Origin: CAYTIB01 sp964437725
GTDB lineage: Bacteria > UBA8248 > JACPRG01 > G963555815
Direction of reading: 5' to 3'
NCBI GenBank assembly: GCA_964437725.1
Contig: CAYTIB010000024.1
Span: 1-42,159, forward strand
Length of the DNA: 42,159 nt
Under the pieces are notes generated by a model, which was not told the DNA's origin, did no database searches, and was given only the letters and a program-made list of their open reading frames with translations. Positions 1 through 7,275 of this stretch are shown one piece after another (within the stretch, counting starts at the first letter, position 1; the number at the start of each line of letters is the position of its first letter). The position numbers were made by a program, and so were the translations under genes.

Positions 1-814
1 GAAGCGCAGCGATGGATTCCGCGTTGAGTCCTCCTTATCCACCGAAGCCCCCACCCATAGGTAAAGAAATGATGCGCAGTTGTGTCATAGGGAGACGGAA
101 GGTACCTGCCAACTCTCGCCTGCATCGATATGGAGCGTCATTGTGTGTCCAAACGCTCAATCGTTCGCCCGACATTTGGGCCATGGCTGCATGGACTTCC
201 AAGGGTGCGTGATGAACAGCGTGACTGGTGTATCGGTCTTCGAATACCGAGTGGGCTTTTGAAAAGGCTTCCTCGATATTTCCGCGACGGAGTTTGAAGT
301 GATGGCAGATGTTTGTTCCTTCAACCGGATGGCAGCCTTTTTCACGTTGGTATCTCATCATTTCCTCATGGATAGTAGGCGCTACCGACGAGACTGCCGT
401 TTCGGGGTCGTAAACACCGGGAAGCTCTTCGTATTCAACATGAATTCGCTCCAACGCTTCCATGGCGGCATCATCACATTCTGCTGCCACGGCTGCGACC
501 GCCTCACCTTGGAATCGACACTTTTTTACTGCAACAACCGGCCGGTCCATCATGGATGAACCATATAAACCCGGATTGTTTTTTCCTGTGACAATGGCTC
601 GGATACCCCGAACCTTCTGGGCTGATGAGGTATTGATATTACAGATTTTTGCATGAGGGTATGGGCTTCGTAATACCCTTCCCACAAGCATTCCCGATAG
701 CTGAAAGTCGGCACCGTAAACGGTGGTGCCCGTTGCTTTGTCAAACGCATCCACCCGGGGAACGGATTTTCCTACCTGAATCAATTTGTTGGTGACTTGA
801 GATTTTTTTCCCAT
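1..814 (-). pseudogene. Xanthine dehydrogenase-family molybdopterin-binding subunit, 5' part with in-frame stop
   Basis: This is the amino-terminal third of a molybdenum hydroxylase large subunit (CoxL/XdhB-like), which would bind the molybdopterin cofactor and oxidise an N-heterocycle or aldehyde. The reading frame starts at ATG 814 and runs 259 codons to the cofactor-domain motif GGGFGG, then meets TAA at 35-37. Reading straight through that codon, the same frame continues to the window edge as GGLNAESIAAL, exactly what follows the conserved Lys in family members (GGGFGGK). The other two copies in this window have GGAFGSK and GGGFGPK at this point. A single A-to-T change in AAA would explain the stop, so this is a nonsense-mutated gene or a base-calling error. 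Typical members are about 750 residues, so most of the gene lies outside the window. No strong ribosome binding site precedes ATG 814. Confidence 0.8.
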
Positions 815-1106
815 CTTTTTCTACAGTATTTCATGTGGTTCCAAGCCAAATGGCGTCTCGAGCGATCTGGAATTTATCCATAATTTAGGTCCAGTTCTGA
901 AGCCTAGTCAGATAATATACACGAGCTTGCTTGGAATCGGTTGGAAGGTCTTTGCTTTTTTGGATTGAATGAATTTCTACTTTCATTTAATGATATTTTA
1001 AGGAGGGCCTTACTCAAACAGATACCCATAAGAACTAAGAGCTCTATAATGACTTTGTGGTCCATGAGGGACCGAAAAAGAACCGCCCGCACGGAGACAA
1101 AGAATC

Positions 1107-1928
1107 ATGGGCAAATCCTATGAAACTATATCAATTGAAAAGTCGGAAGGTATAACAACGCTACGATTTAATCGGCCGGAAAAAAAGAACGCAATGAATC
1201 CATTGCTTCATCGAGAAATGCTGGATGCAATGGATATTTTGGAGGACGATCCGGATACTCAGATCTTGATCGTTACAGGATCAGGGGACAGTTTTTGTGC
1301 CGGTCAAGACCTGGAGGAATTTTTCGTCGAACTCGAGGGGAAGCCTGTTGAACGTCGCCGAGCTGCCAAAACCTCTGCAGAGTGGCAAGCGATGAAACTT
1401 CGTCTTTTTGCGAAGCCTACGATTGCTGCGGTTAACGGGTGGTGCTTCGGAGGTGGTTTTGTTCCGGTAGCTGTTTGCGACCTTGCTGTGGCTGCTGATG
1501 AAGCGGTATTTGGTTTAAGCGAAATTAATTTCGGACAATTTCCGGGAGGTTTGGTCACTCAGGCACTCGATGAAGTTCTACGCCCCCGAGATTATCTCTA
1601 CTTCGCAATGACGGGGGAGACCTTTGACGGACGTAAGGCAGCGGATATCGGGCTTGTGAACTTTTCCGTTCCGCTAGAAGAACTAGATGAATCTACTCGG
1701 GGATTAGCAAAGAAGCTGATGGAAAAGGATCCGATTGCGTTACGACAGTTGAAAGAGGTTTACAAGATTGGGAAGCAGATGGACTGGGAGCAAGCCTATG
1801 CCTGGGCTATGGCTAAGGGGAACGAGCTAACTTTCCACCAAAAAGGAGCCTGGGTAGATGAAGGAATAGGACAATTTAAGGATAAGAAATACAAGCCCGG
1901 GTTAGACACCTTTGAGCCGCAGGGATAG
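1107..1928 (+). CDS. Enoyl-CoA hydratase/isomerase family protein, hydroxycinnamoyl-CoA hydratase/lyase-like
   Basis: A 273-residue crotonase-fold enzyme that should act on an acyl-CoA thioester. The sequence follows Pseudomonas hydroxycinnamoyl-CoA hydratase-lyase (feruloyl-CoA to vanillin) closely by recall: NRPEKKNAM at 22-30, oxyanion-hole region around Q67 and G116-G117, GWCFGGGF at 111-118, FGLSEIN at 135-141 with the general acid/base Glu at 139, and the C-terminal KPGL. Two residues tied to that enzyme's activity differ: the active-site Ser of the GGGFS motif is Val119, and the Tyr that reads the 4-hydroxyl of the substrate aligns with Met235. It is therefore probably a hydratase for a different CoA thioester. 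GGAG at 1093-1096 supports ATG 1107. The next gene is convergent, about 50 bases away. Confidence 0.85.
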   Translation: MGKSYETISIEKSEGITTLRFNRPEKKNAMNPLLHREMLDAMDILEDDPDTQILIVTGSGDSFCAGQDLEEFFVELEGKPVERRRAAKTSAEWQAMKLRLFAKPTIAAVNGWCFGGGFVPVAVCDLAVAADEAVFGLSEINFGQFPGGLVTQALDEVLRPRDYLYFAMTGETFDGRKAADIGLVNFSVPLEELDESTRGLAKKLMEKDPIALRQLKEVYKIGKQMDWEQAYAWAMAKGNELTFHQKGAWVDEGIGQFKDKKYKPGLDTFEPQG

Positions 1929-1978
1929 GCTTACGCTTCGAATGGGTTTTGGCGATTGGTTTCATTCACGGCTAGCTT

Positions 1979-2974
1979 CTATGCCATAGCTGGCATTACT
2001 TTTTCTGAGAACGTACGCATGAGTCGTGTAGCGTCGAGATTGGTTGGGAGCAGAAAAACCTGATTCACTCCAGCCTGCACAAAGGCGTCAAGTTTTTCAA
2101 TGACTTCGTCTGGAGTCCCTGCTAGAGAGAAGTGGTCAATCCATTCCTCGGGAACAAGGTTAGCGTGTTCCGCCTCCGTGAGCATATGCTCCTGATAGCT
2201 GTAAGCTTCCTTAAAGCGTCGGCTTTCCTCATCAGTAAAGCCGGTTTTCTCCAAGGGGACAGCAGCGATGGGTCGGCGGGCTACGTAGGTTCGTACGTTC
2301 CTTCGGGATTCTTCCCTATTCTCAGAAACATCGCATCCGACTTGAACTACAATGTCAACAGACTTAGGGTCGCGGCCAGCTTCTTCGGCGGCCTTCCCGA
2401 CAGTTTCGACCACATACGTAAGTAACTCATAAGTGGCCCCGACAGAGGCGATGACCCCGTCGCAAAGCCTACCAGCTAAACGTAGCATTTTGGGACCGTT
2501 GGCCGCGAGGTAAATTGGAACATTACAGGGTTCAAAGGTGGATAAAGCTGGGACTTTTCGGTCTTCATAGGTTCCATCTACGCCGTTCAGGAGATTGCGT
2601 ATACATGTGATAGCATCTTCCAAAACTTTAATCGACGCGGGTTTCACCCCTAAGTGAAGGCAGGTTGTATCACCTGCCCCAATCCCTAAGATGGCCCGGC
2701 CGTCGGAGACTTCATCCAGGGAAGCGAAGGCCCTAGCGGTTACGGCTGGATGCCGTGCGATAGGAGTTGTTACAGCTGTTCCTAGCTTGATAGTTGAAGT
2801 TTCCTTGGCGCATATGGCAAGGGTGACATAGGGGTCGTGGAAAATGCTTTGACTGTCCCCTTTCCAGGCGTGAGAAAATCCTGTTTCTTCCGCTACCCGG
2901 ATGGCTCCCATCACTTCAGCTGTTGATTGCCTTTCCTCGTGCGGGAATATTCCTATCCCAAATTTTAGGCTCAT
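1979..2974 (-). CDS. LLM class flavin-dependent oxidoreductase (luciferase-like)
   Basis: A 331-residue TIM-barrel monooxygenase or reductase of the bacterial luciferase superfamily, binding FMN or coenzyme F420; the substrate cannot be read from sequence. Family landmarks are LGTAVTTPIARHP at 64-76, GRAILGIGAGD at 92-102 and IYLAANGPKMLRLAG at 154-168. The frame is open to an ATG at 3034, but that has no ribosome binding site, while ATG 2974 follows GGGGGAG and makes the protein begin MSLKFGIGIFP like its paralogue, so I start it there. It is clearly homologous, end to end, to the gene at 9534-10523. The two flank the acyl-CoA dehydrogenase and hyu operon in opposite orientation, which suggests duplication. 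It is divergent from the acyl-CoA dehydrogenase. Confidence 0.88.
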   Translation of the reverse strand: MSLKFGIGIFPHEERQSTAEVMGAIRVAEETGFSHAWKGDSQSIFHDPYVTLAICAKETSTIKLGTAVTTPIARHPAVTARAFASLDEVSDGRAILGIGAGDTTCLHLGVKPASIKVLEDAITCIRNLLNGVDGTYEDRKVPALSTFEPCNVPIYLAANGPKMLRLAGRLCDGVIASVGATYELLTYVVETVGKAAEEAGRDPKSVDIVVQVGCDVSENREESRRNVRTYVARRPIAAVPLEKTGFTDEESRRFKEAYSYQEHMLTEAEHANLVPEEWIDHFSLAGTPDEVIEKLDAFVQAGVNQVFLLPTNLDATRLMRTFSEKVMPAMA

Positions 2975-3108
2975 ATCGCTGAAATCTCCCCCATGGTCTA
3001 TTGATAGTTTCCCTGCCATGTTTACGTTTTTCATCTAAATGAATATTTCATTGATCAAGAATAGGAAGTCAAGCTAATGTTGAGGGGCTACTACTACCAT
3101 TTGTAATT

Positions 3109-3178
3109 GATCCAGGATGTAATATTGGGTTTATAGTGTCCCCCCTGGATCGTGTAAAAGGGATGTATCCCAATATTA
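3109..3178. promoter_or_regulatory. Two interleaved inverted repeats in a divergent promoter region
   Basis: Arm A GATCCAGG (3109-3116) is complementary to CCTGGATC (3144-3151). Arm B TAATATTGGG (3120-3129) is complementary to CCCAATATTA (3169-3178). The order A, B, A', B' means both stems could form together only as a pseudoknot; alternatively they are mutually exclusive stems or two overlapping dyads for regulators. The element ends 42 bases before the acyl-CoA dehydrogenase ATG at 3221 and lies behind the divergent luciferase-like gene. All four arms are perfect. The role is inferred; transcription starts are unknown. Confidence 0.45.
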
Positions 3179-3220
3179 GAAAATGTAAGTTGGTTAGAGC
3201 TATCCAAAGAGGAAACTAGT

Positions 3221-4366
3221 ATGGATTTTGACTTATCCGAAGAGCTACGACTACTGCGCGAAATGGTTCGAGGGTTTGTTGGCCAAGAGTTGCTCCCCCA
3301 TGAAGAGATAGTTGAAGAACTAGATGATGTCCCTCCTGAACTCCTTAAAGACCTGCGTATTAAAGCTCGTGATTTGGGCCTTCTGGGTCTCACCATTCCA
3401 GAGGAAAGAGGTGGAGCAGGAATGGGGTATCTAGCCAACTGTATTCTCAGAGAAGAATTGGGTCGGGTGAGTTTGGCTATGTCCTACGCGGTGCGGGGCC
3501 CCTCTCCTATATTGTCAGTGGGCACCTCTGAGCAGATTGAAAAATATCTTAAACCATGCCTGGAAGGTAAGAAACGTGACTGTTTTGCCCTGACCGAGCC
3601 CAATGCCGGATCAGATGCATCAGCTATCCAGACTTCTGCAGCTTGGGATGGTGAGGTTTTCAAATTGAACGGCACTAAGATTTTCATAACCGACGGAATA
3701 AAAGCAGATTTTGTTATTGTTTTTGCTGTGACAGATAAAGAGAAACGGGCGCGTGGTGGAGTGACGGCATTTTTGGTTGATAAGGGAACACCGGGTTTTA
3801 GAGTGGGTCAGAAATTTCAGAAAATGGGTTGGAGGGGAACGGATCTTACTGAGTTAATCTTTGAGAACTGTCAGGTTCCGAGAGAGCAGGTCCTAGGTGA
3901 AATTGGCCAAGGTTTCCAATTGGCTATGCAATGGATTGATGTCGGTCGTCTGGGCATTGCCGCGGCGGCTATAGGAACTGCTGAGCGGTTACTGGAAATG
4001 GCAAAAATTTATGCGAATGAGCGTGTGACTTTTGGAAAACCATTAGCGGATCGCCAGGCTATTCAGTGGATGATTGCGGATTCGGCGATGGAGGTCGAAG
4101 CGGCGCGTCTTCTGACCTATCAAACGGCTTCCTTAGGAGATAGGGGACAGGAGACGAGGCAGGGTTCAGCAATGGCAAAACTGTATGCGACGGAGATGGT
4201 GGGACGGGTGGCGGACCGTGTCCTTCAGATCCATGGAGGGGCGGGATATATGAAAGATTTGCCGATCGAGCGAATCTATCGAGATGTTCGTTACAATCGA
4301 ATCGGCGAAGGTACTTCCGAGATCCTCCGTCACCTAATTGCGCGGGGGATCTTGAAGGGTAAGTAA
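3221..4366 (+). CDS. Acyl-CoA dehydrogenase
   Basis: A full-length (381-residue) FAD-dependent acyl-CoA dehydrogenase that introduces the alpha-beta double bond into an acyl-CoA and passes electrons to ETF. Both family signatures are present: ALTEPNAGSD near residues 123-132, and the C-terminal IHGGAGYMKD...RDVRYNRIGEGTSE block in which Glu363 is the expected catalytic base at the position used by medium- and short-chain enzymes. AGAGG lies about 8 bases before ATG 3221. With the crotonase at 1107 and the ADP-forming acyl-CoA synthetase at 10580 it would supply steps of a CoA-linked beta-oxidation route. The substrate chain is not predictable. Confidence 0.93.
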   Translation: MDFDLSEELRLLREMVRGFVGQELLPHEEIVEELDDVPPELLKDLRIKARDLGLLGLTIPEERGGAGMGYLANCILREELGRVSLAMSYAVRGPSPILSVGTSEQIEKYLKPCLEGKKRDCFALTEPNAGSDASAIQTSAAWDGEVFKLNGTKIFITDGIKADFVIVFAVTDKEKRARGGVTAFLVDKGTPGFRVGQKFQKMGWRGTDLTELIFENCQVPREQVLGEIGQGFQLAMQWIDVGRLGIAAAAIGTAERLLEMAKIYANERVTFGKPLADRQAIQWMIADSAMEVEAARLLTYQTASLGDRGQETRQGSAMAKLYATEMVGRVADRVLQIHGGAGYMKDLPIERIYRDVRYNRIGEGTSEILRHLIARGILKGK

Positions 4367-4665
4367 ACTTTAGTCGGATGAATGCCATGATTACTGAAAT
4401 CGTCTTAAAATTTTGGCTGTATCATTTTATGATTTTCTTGCCAAGCTGAGATTTCAGGAAACACGAGAAAATTAACCTCCTCCTACAATTTGTCTGCATA
4501 TCACGTAATTTTCGTGCTTGCTTTGAGTCTGTTTTACTTCCCTCATTAAATCCAGGGAGTGTGGTCTTATTGGCTTACGGGAAGGGAACTCCCTGGTGGT
4601 TTCACGCACGCAGCGTGGTTATGTTTTTTGCCGCAGATTACGAAGAAACTACCAGCAGTGTACCC
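4367..4665. other. Intergenic region between convergent genes, with a 9-bp inverted repeat
   Basis: About 300 bases between the acyl-CoA dehydrogenase (plus) and the DUF6282 gene (minus). No convincing gene. It holds a perfect inverted repeat, CCAGGGAGT (4552-4560) and ACTCCCTGG (4588-4596), with a 27-base loop. This is followed by a small CACGC/GCGTG hairpin and a run of six T at about 4624-4629. These may serve as terminators for the converging transcripts; the spacing from the acyl-CoA dehydrogenase stop is long for a simple terminator. Confidence 0.4.
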
Positions 4666-5553
4666 TTACTCGTAAATGAGCGAAGCTGGATTGTCACAAA
4701 CCATTTGCCGGATGTTCTCCGGAGAGAGCCCCTCCTCGAGGAGCATTTGCACATAAGACCGAAGGCACTCACCGGGTGGCGCATTGAAAAGTTGACCTGC
4801 ATCACTGCTCAGAATAGACCGCTCTGGTCCCACGCGACGAATGGCAGCAGCTAAGTCTGGCAAAGATACGCAATAGTATTTCGGGCAAATATCCCAATAT
4901 GCATAGTTGATGTAAGCACCTGCTTGAGCAATTTCCTCCTGCTCTGCGACTGAAATCTTTGTTAGAAATGGGTGATCCACGACGACCTTTTTAATCCCCA
5001 GGTCCTTCGTTTCTTTTAGGAAAACCTTAATCTCTTTCAAAGATACGTGACCTGCACTTACGATGATGTTGGCCTCGGCGATAAGCTTAAGGATGTCACG
5101 AACTGACTGCAGGATTTTTCCTGTATCGTCAACAATTTTCAATGCTTTTTGTGCTGCGTAAAGTTCAGTAATTTGTCCTTGAGTGTCGTAGATTCCTCCT
5201 ATTCCTCCGATGGAGCCAAACAGCTCTTTGTGGTAAGCCGCGTCGGTTGTTGGCATGTAGATCTTTTTTGCACCTACCTTGATAACAGCATCAACGCAAA
5301 ATGGGTTCAACCCACCGTGCACATAGTCCAGTGTTGTACTTCCAAAAATATCGATGTCCTGGATCAAACGTCGAGCGAAATGGGCTCTGGACGCTGTTTC
5401 GAGCTGATGAGATTTGGTGATGATTGCCCGGAAGCCAAATTCCTTGGCGTTACGAGCAGCTTCCACGTCGTCAACCATACGTTGGAAAACGTCGGGGTTT
5501 GTGTGGACGTGGATGTCACACGCTCCTTGAAGAATCTCTAAATCGGGTCGCAT
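4666..5553 (-). CDS. DUF6282 family putative metal-dependent hydrolase
   Basis: A 295-residue protein with the amidohydrolase-like N-terminal motif DIHVH (Asp13, His15, His17), a TKSH segment (47-49), further His at 169 (GHVS) and 194 (DHPF), and Asp251 in SSDAG. These residues would make a metal site in a TIM barrel, as in amidohydrolase/PHP-type enzymes, so hydrolysis of a cyclic amide, lactone or similar bond is likely. I recognise it as the DUF6282 type, for which I know no defined substrate. GGAGGAAAGC precedes ATG 5553. It is the third gene of a minus-strand operon after hyuA and hyuB, 36 bases downstream of hyuB, so it probably acts on the same compound or the hydantoinase product. Confidence 0.75.
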   Translation of the reverse strand: MRPDLEILQGACDIHVHTNPDVFQRMVDDVEAARNAKEFGFRAIITKSHQLETASRAHFARRLIQDIDIFGSTTLDYVHGGLNPFCVDAVIKVGAKKIYMPTTDAAYHKELFGSIGGIGGIYDTQGQITELYAAQKALKIVDDTGKILQSVRDILKLIAEANIIVSAGHVSLKEIKVFLKETKDLGIKKVVVDHPFLTKISVAEQEEIAQAGAYINYAYWDICPKYYCVSLPDLAAAIRRVGPERSILSSDAGQLFNAPPGECLRSYVQMLLEEGLSPENIRQMVCDNPASLIYE

Positions 5554-5589
5554 GCTTTCCTCCTAATTAGTGACATTTGTTCCAAAAGC

Positions 5590-7275
5590 CTAATCCATTT
5601 TGATCCCGTAGTCTTCGCTGGCTTTTTTAGCCGAAAGAATTTCATCGTGGATGTCACGCAGAATGGAATCTTGTTGGCGCTCTGAGGGACAACCCCAGCC
5701 ACCGCTTCCTGCAGATCGAATGCGTATGGTACCGGGTGGGATTTCAATAGTCCCGAAACCAGGAAGTTCTTGCTCCGGCTCACCCTCTGGAGTAAAGGTC
5801 ACCTTCGCTCCCTGCCCGGGTTTGCCTCCTGCAATCCCAAATCCACTGAAGTTGTTTTGCCCCTCTCCTCGCAGAAAAATCGTTGTGGGATTTAAGAGTT
5901 TGACTTGGTAATCGACTCCCGTTCCGCCGCGAAACTGTCCCGCGCCGGCCGAGTCTTGGCGAAACTCGTGGCGGATAAAACGAACTGGATAGACGTGCTC
6001 TAGGTATTCCAGATTAGGGATGACAAGCCCGCCCATGTTAATGGGTGTTCCAATCTGATCGATACCATCCCTATTGCTCATTGCTCCGGCGCTGGCAAGA
6101 CCCCCTAGGTTGTATAAAACGAAAACTCGACCATCCTGATCTAGTCCAGAAACGGCTGGGTTCGACATTTTCCCCCATCCGGCACAAACTCTTTCTGGAT
6201 CCGCATTGCCGATGGCCTTCCAACAGCAGTGCATAATTTCGTGAGCAGGATGGATTGTTGCAAATCCTACTGGAGCAGGTTCGGTGCAGTTCACCACGGT
6301 TCCCGCGGGTGCAATAATCTTAATCGGTCGATAAATTCCTTCGTTATGAAGGATCTGTGGGTCAACGATTGTTGCCATCGCAGCATAAACTGCGGAGGAA
6401 GTATTCGGTAATGTACTGTTTTTGTAACCCGAAATTTGCAGATCCGTCCCTGTGAAATCGGCTGTTAATTCACTTCCCCGGATTGTTAGCCGTAGGTAAA
6501 TTCGGACCTTTTGGTCAGAAAAACAGTCGTTTGCCATAACCTCTTGTGCTTCATATATGCCATCAGGGATTCCTGAAAGCTCCTGACGCATCCTTTGTTC
6601 TGCATAGTTTAGTAAAGCTTCGACATAAGCCTGAAGCTTCGACCATCCGTATTCCGTGATGAGGTCTTCCATCCAGACGAGGCCCTTTTTAACGGACCCT
6701 ATCATTGCACCGACGTCTCCATTGAGGACGTCTGGTCGTCGGCAGTTGACCAGTAAAAGGTCGAGTATGTCTTTGTGCGCTAAACCTTTTGCTTCTAGCC
6801 TCAGTGGCGGGATACGGATACCTTCATGATAGATTTCCCGGGCTTCGGGATTGTACGCTCCAGCTGCTCCCCCGCCTATGTCCAATTGATGGCACCGATT
6901 ACATGTGAAGCCAACCAGTTTTCCCTCGATGAAAATTGGTGCAAAAACAGTCCAATCGGCGAGGTGGTTTCCTCCTGCGGTGTATACATCGTTGGAGATG
7001 AAGATGTCACCTGGGTGAATGTCCTCGCCGAAGAAACTCAGGAGAGCTCGGACGGCAAATCCTCCACCACCCGTATGGATCGGAATTCCTTCCGCTTGGG
7101 AAAGTAAACGTCCCTGGGCGTCAGTGAGGAAACAGGAGAAATCGTGTGCTTGACTCGCAAGAGCGCTGCGAGCGGTTCGAGTCATAACAGCACCCATCCG
7201 ATGAGTAATACCATCCAATTTTTGTTGGATTATCGTAAGGGTTGCAGGATCGTATCTGAGCTCTGCATTGGTCAA
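5590..7275 (-). CDS. hyuB: Hydantoinase B/oxoprolinase family protein
   Basis: A 561-residue HyuB-type subunit. With HyuA it forms an ATP-dependent enzyme that opens hydantoin or 5-oxoproline-like cyclic amides, or carboxylates ketones in the acetone carboxylase branch; the branch cannot be fixed here. Landmarks are DFSCFLTDAQGRL near 44-56, HTGGGGFAVRALL, the GDIFISNDVYTAGGNHLAD block, and FRGGTGVDYQ in the C-terminal part. The start is TTG at 7273-7275, overlapping the hyuA stop (TTGA) and preceded by GGAGGGG five bases upstream, so translation is probably coupled to hyuA. Length is normal for the family. Confidence 0.9.
   Translation of the reverse strand: MTNAELRYDPATLTIIQQKLDGITHRMGAVMTRTARSALASQAHDFSCFLTDAQGRLLSQAEGIPIHTGGGGFAVRALLSFFGEDIHPGDIFISNDVYTAGGNHLADWTVFAPIFIEGKLVGFTCNRCHQLDIGGGAAGAYNPEAREIYHEGIRIPPLRLEAKGLAHKDILDLLLVNCRRPDVLNGDVGAMIGSVKKGLVWMEDLITEYGWSKLQAYVEALLNYAEQRMRQELSGIPDGIYEAQEVMANDCFSDQKVRIYLRLTIRGSELTADFTGTDLQISGYKNSTLPNTSSAVYAAMATIVDPQILHNEGIYRPIKIIAPAGTVVNCTEPAPVGFATIHPAHEIMHCCWKAIGNADPERVCAGWGKMSNPAVSGLDQDGRVFVLYNLGGLASAGAMSNRDGIDQIGTPINMGGLVIPNLEYLEHVYPVRFIRHEFRQDSAGAGQFRGGTGVDYQVKLLNPTTIFLRGEGQNNFSGFGIAGGKPGQGAKVTFTPEGEPEQELPGFGTIEIPPGTIRIRSAGSGGWGCPSERQQDSILRDIHDEILSAKKASEDYGIKMD

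Noticed and set aside
1107..1928. True feruloyl-CoA hydratase/lyase (vanillin-forming)
   Set aside because: The Ser and Tyr associated with that activity are Val and Met here, so only a family-level call is justified.
4561..4854. Plus-strand ORF of 97 codons overlapping the DUF6282 3' end
   Set aside because: More than half lies antisense to a conserved gene; its composition is not protein-like and no start signal is seen.
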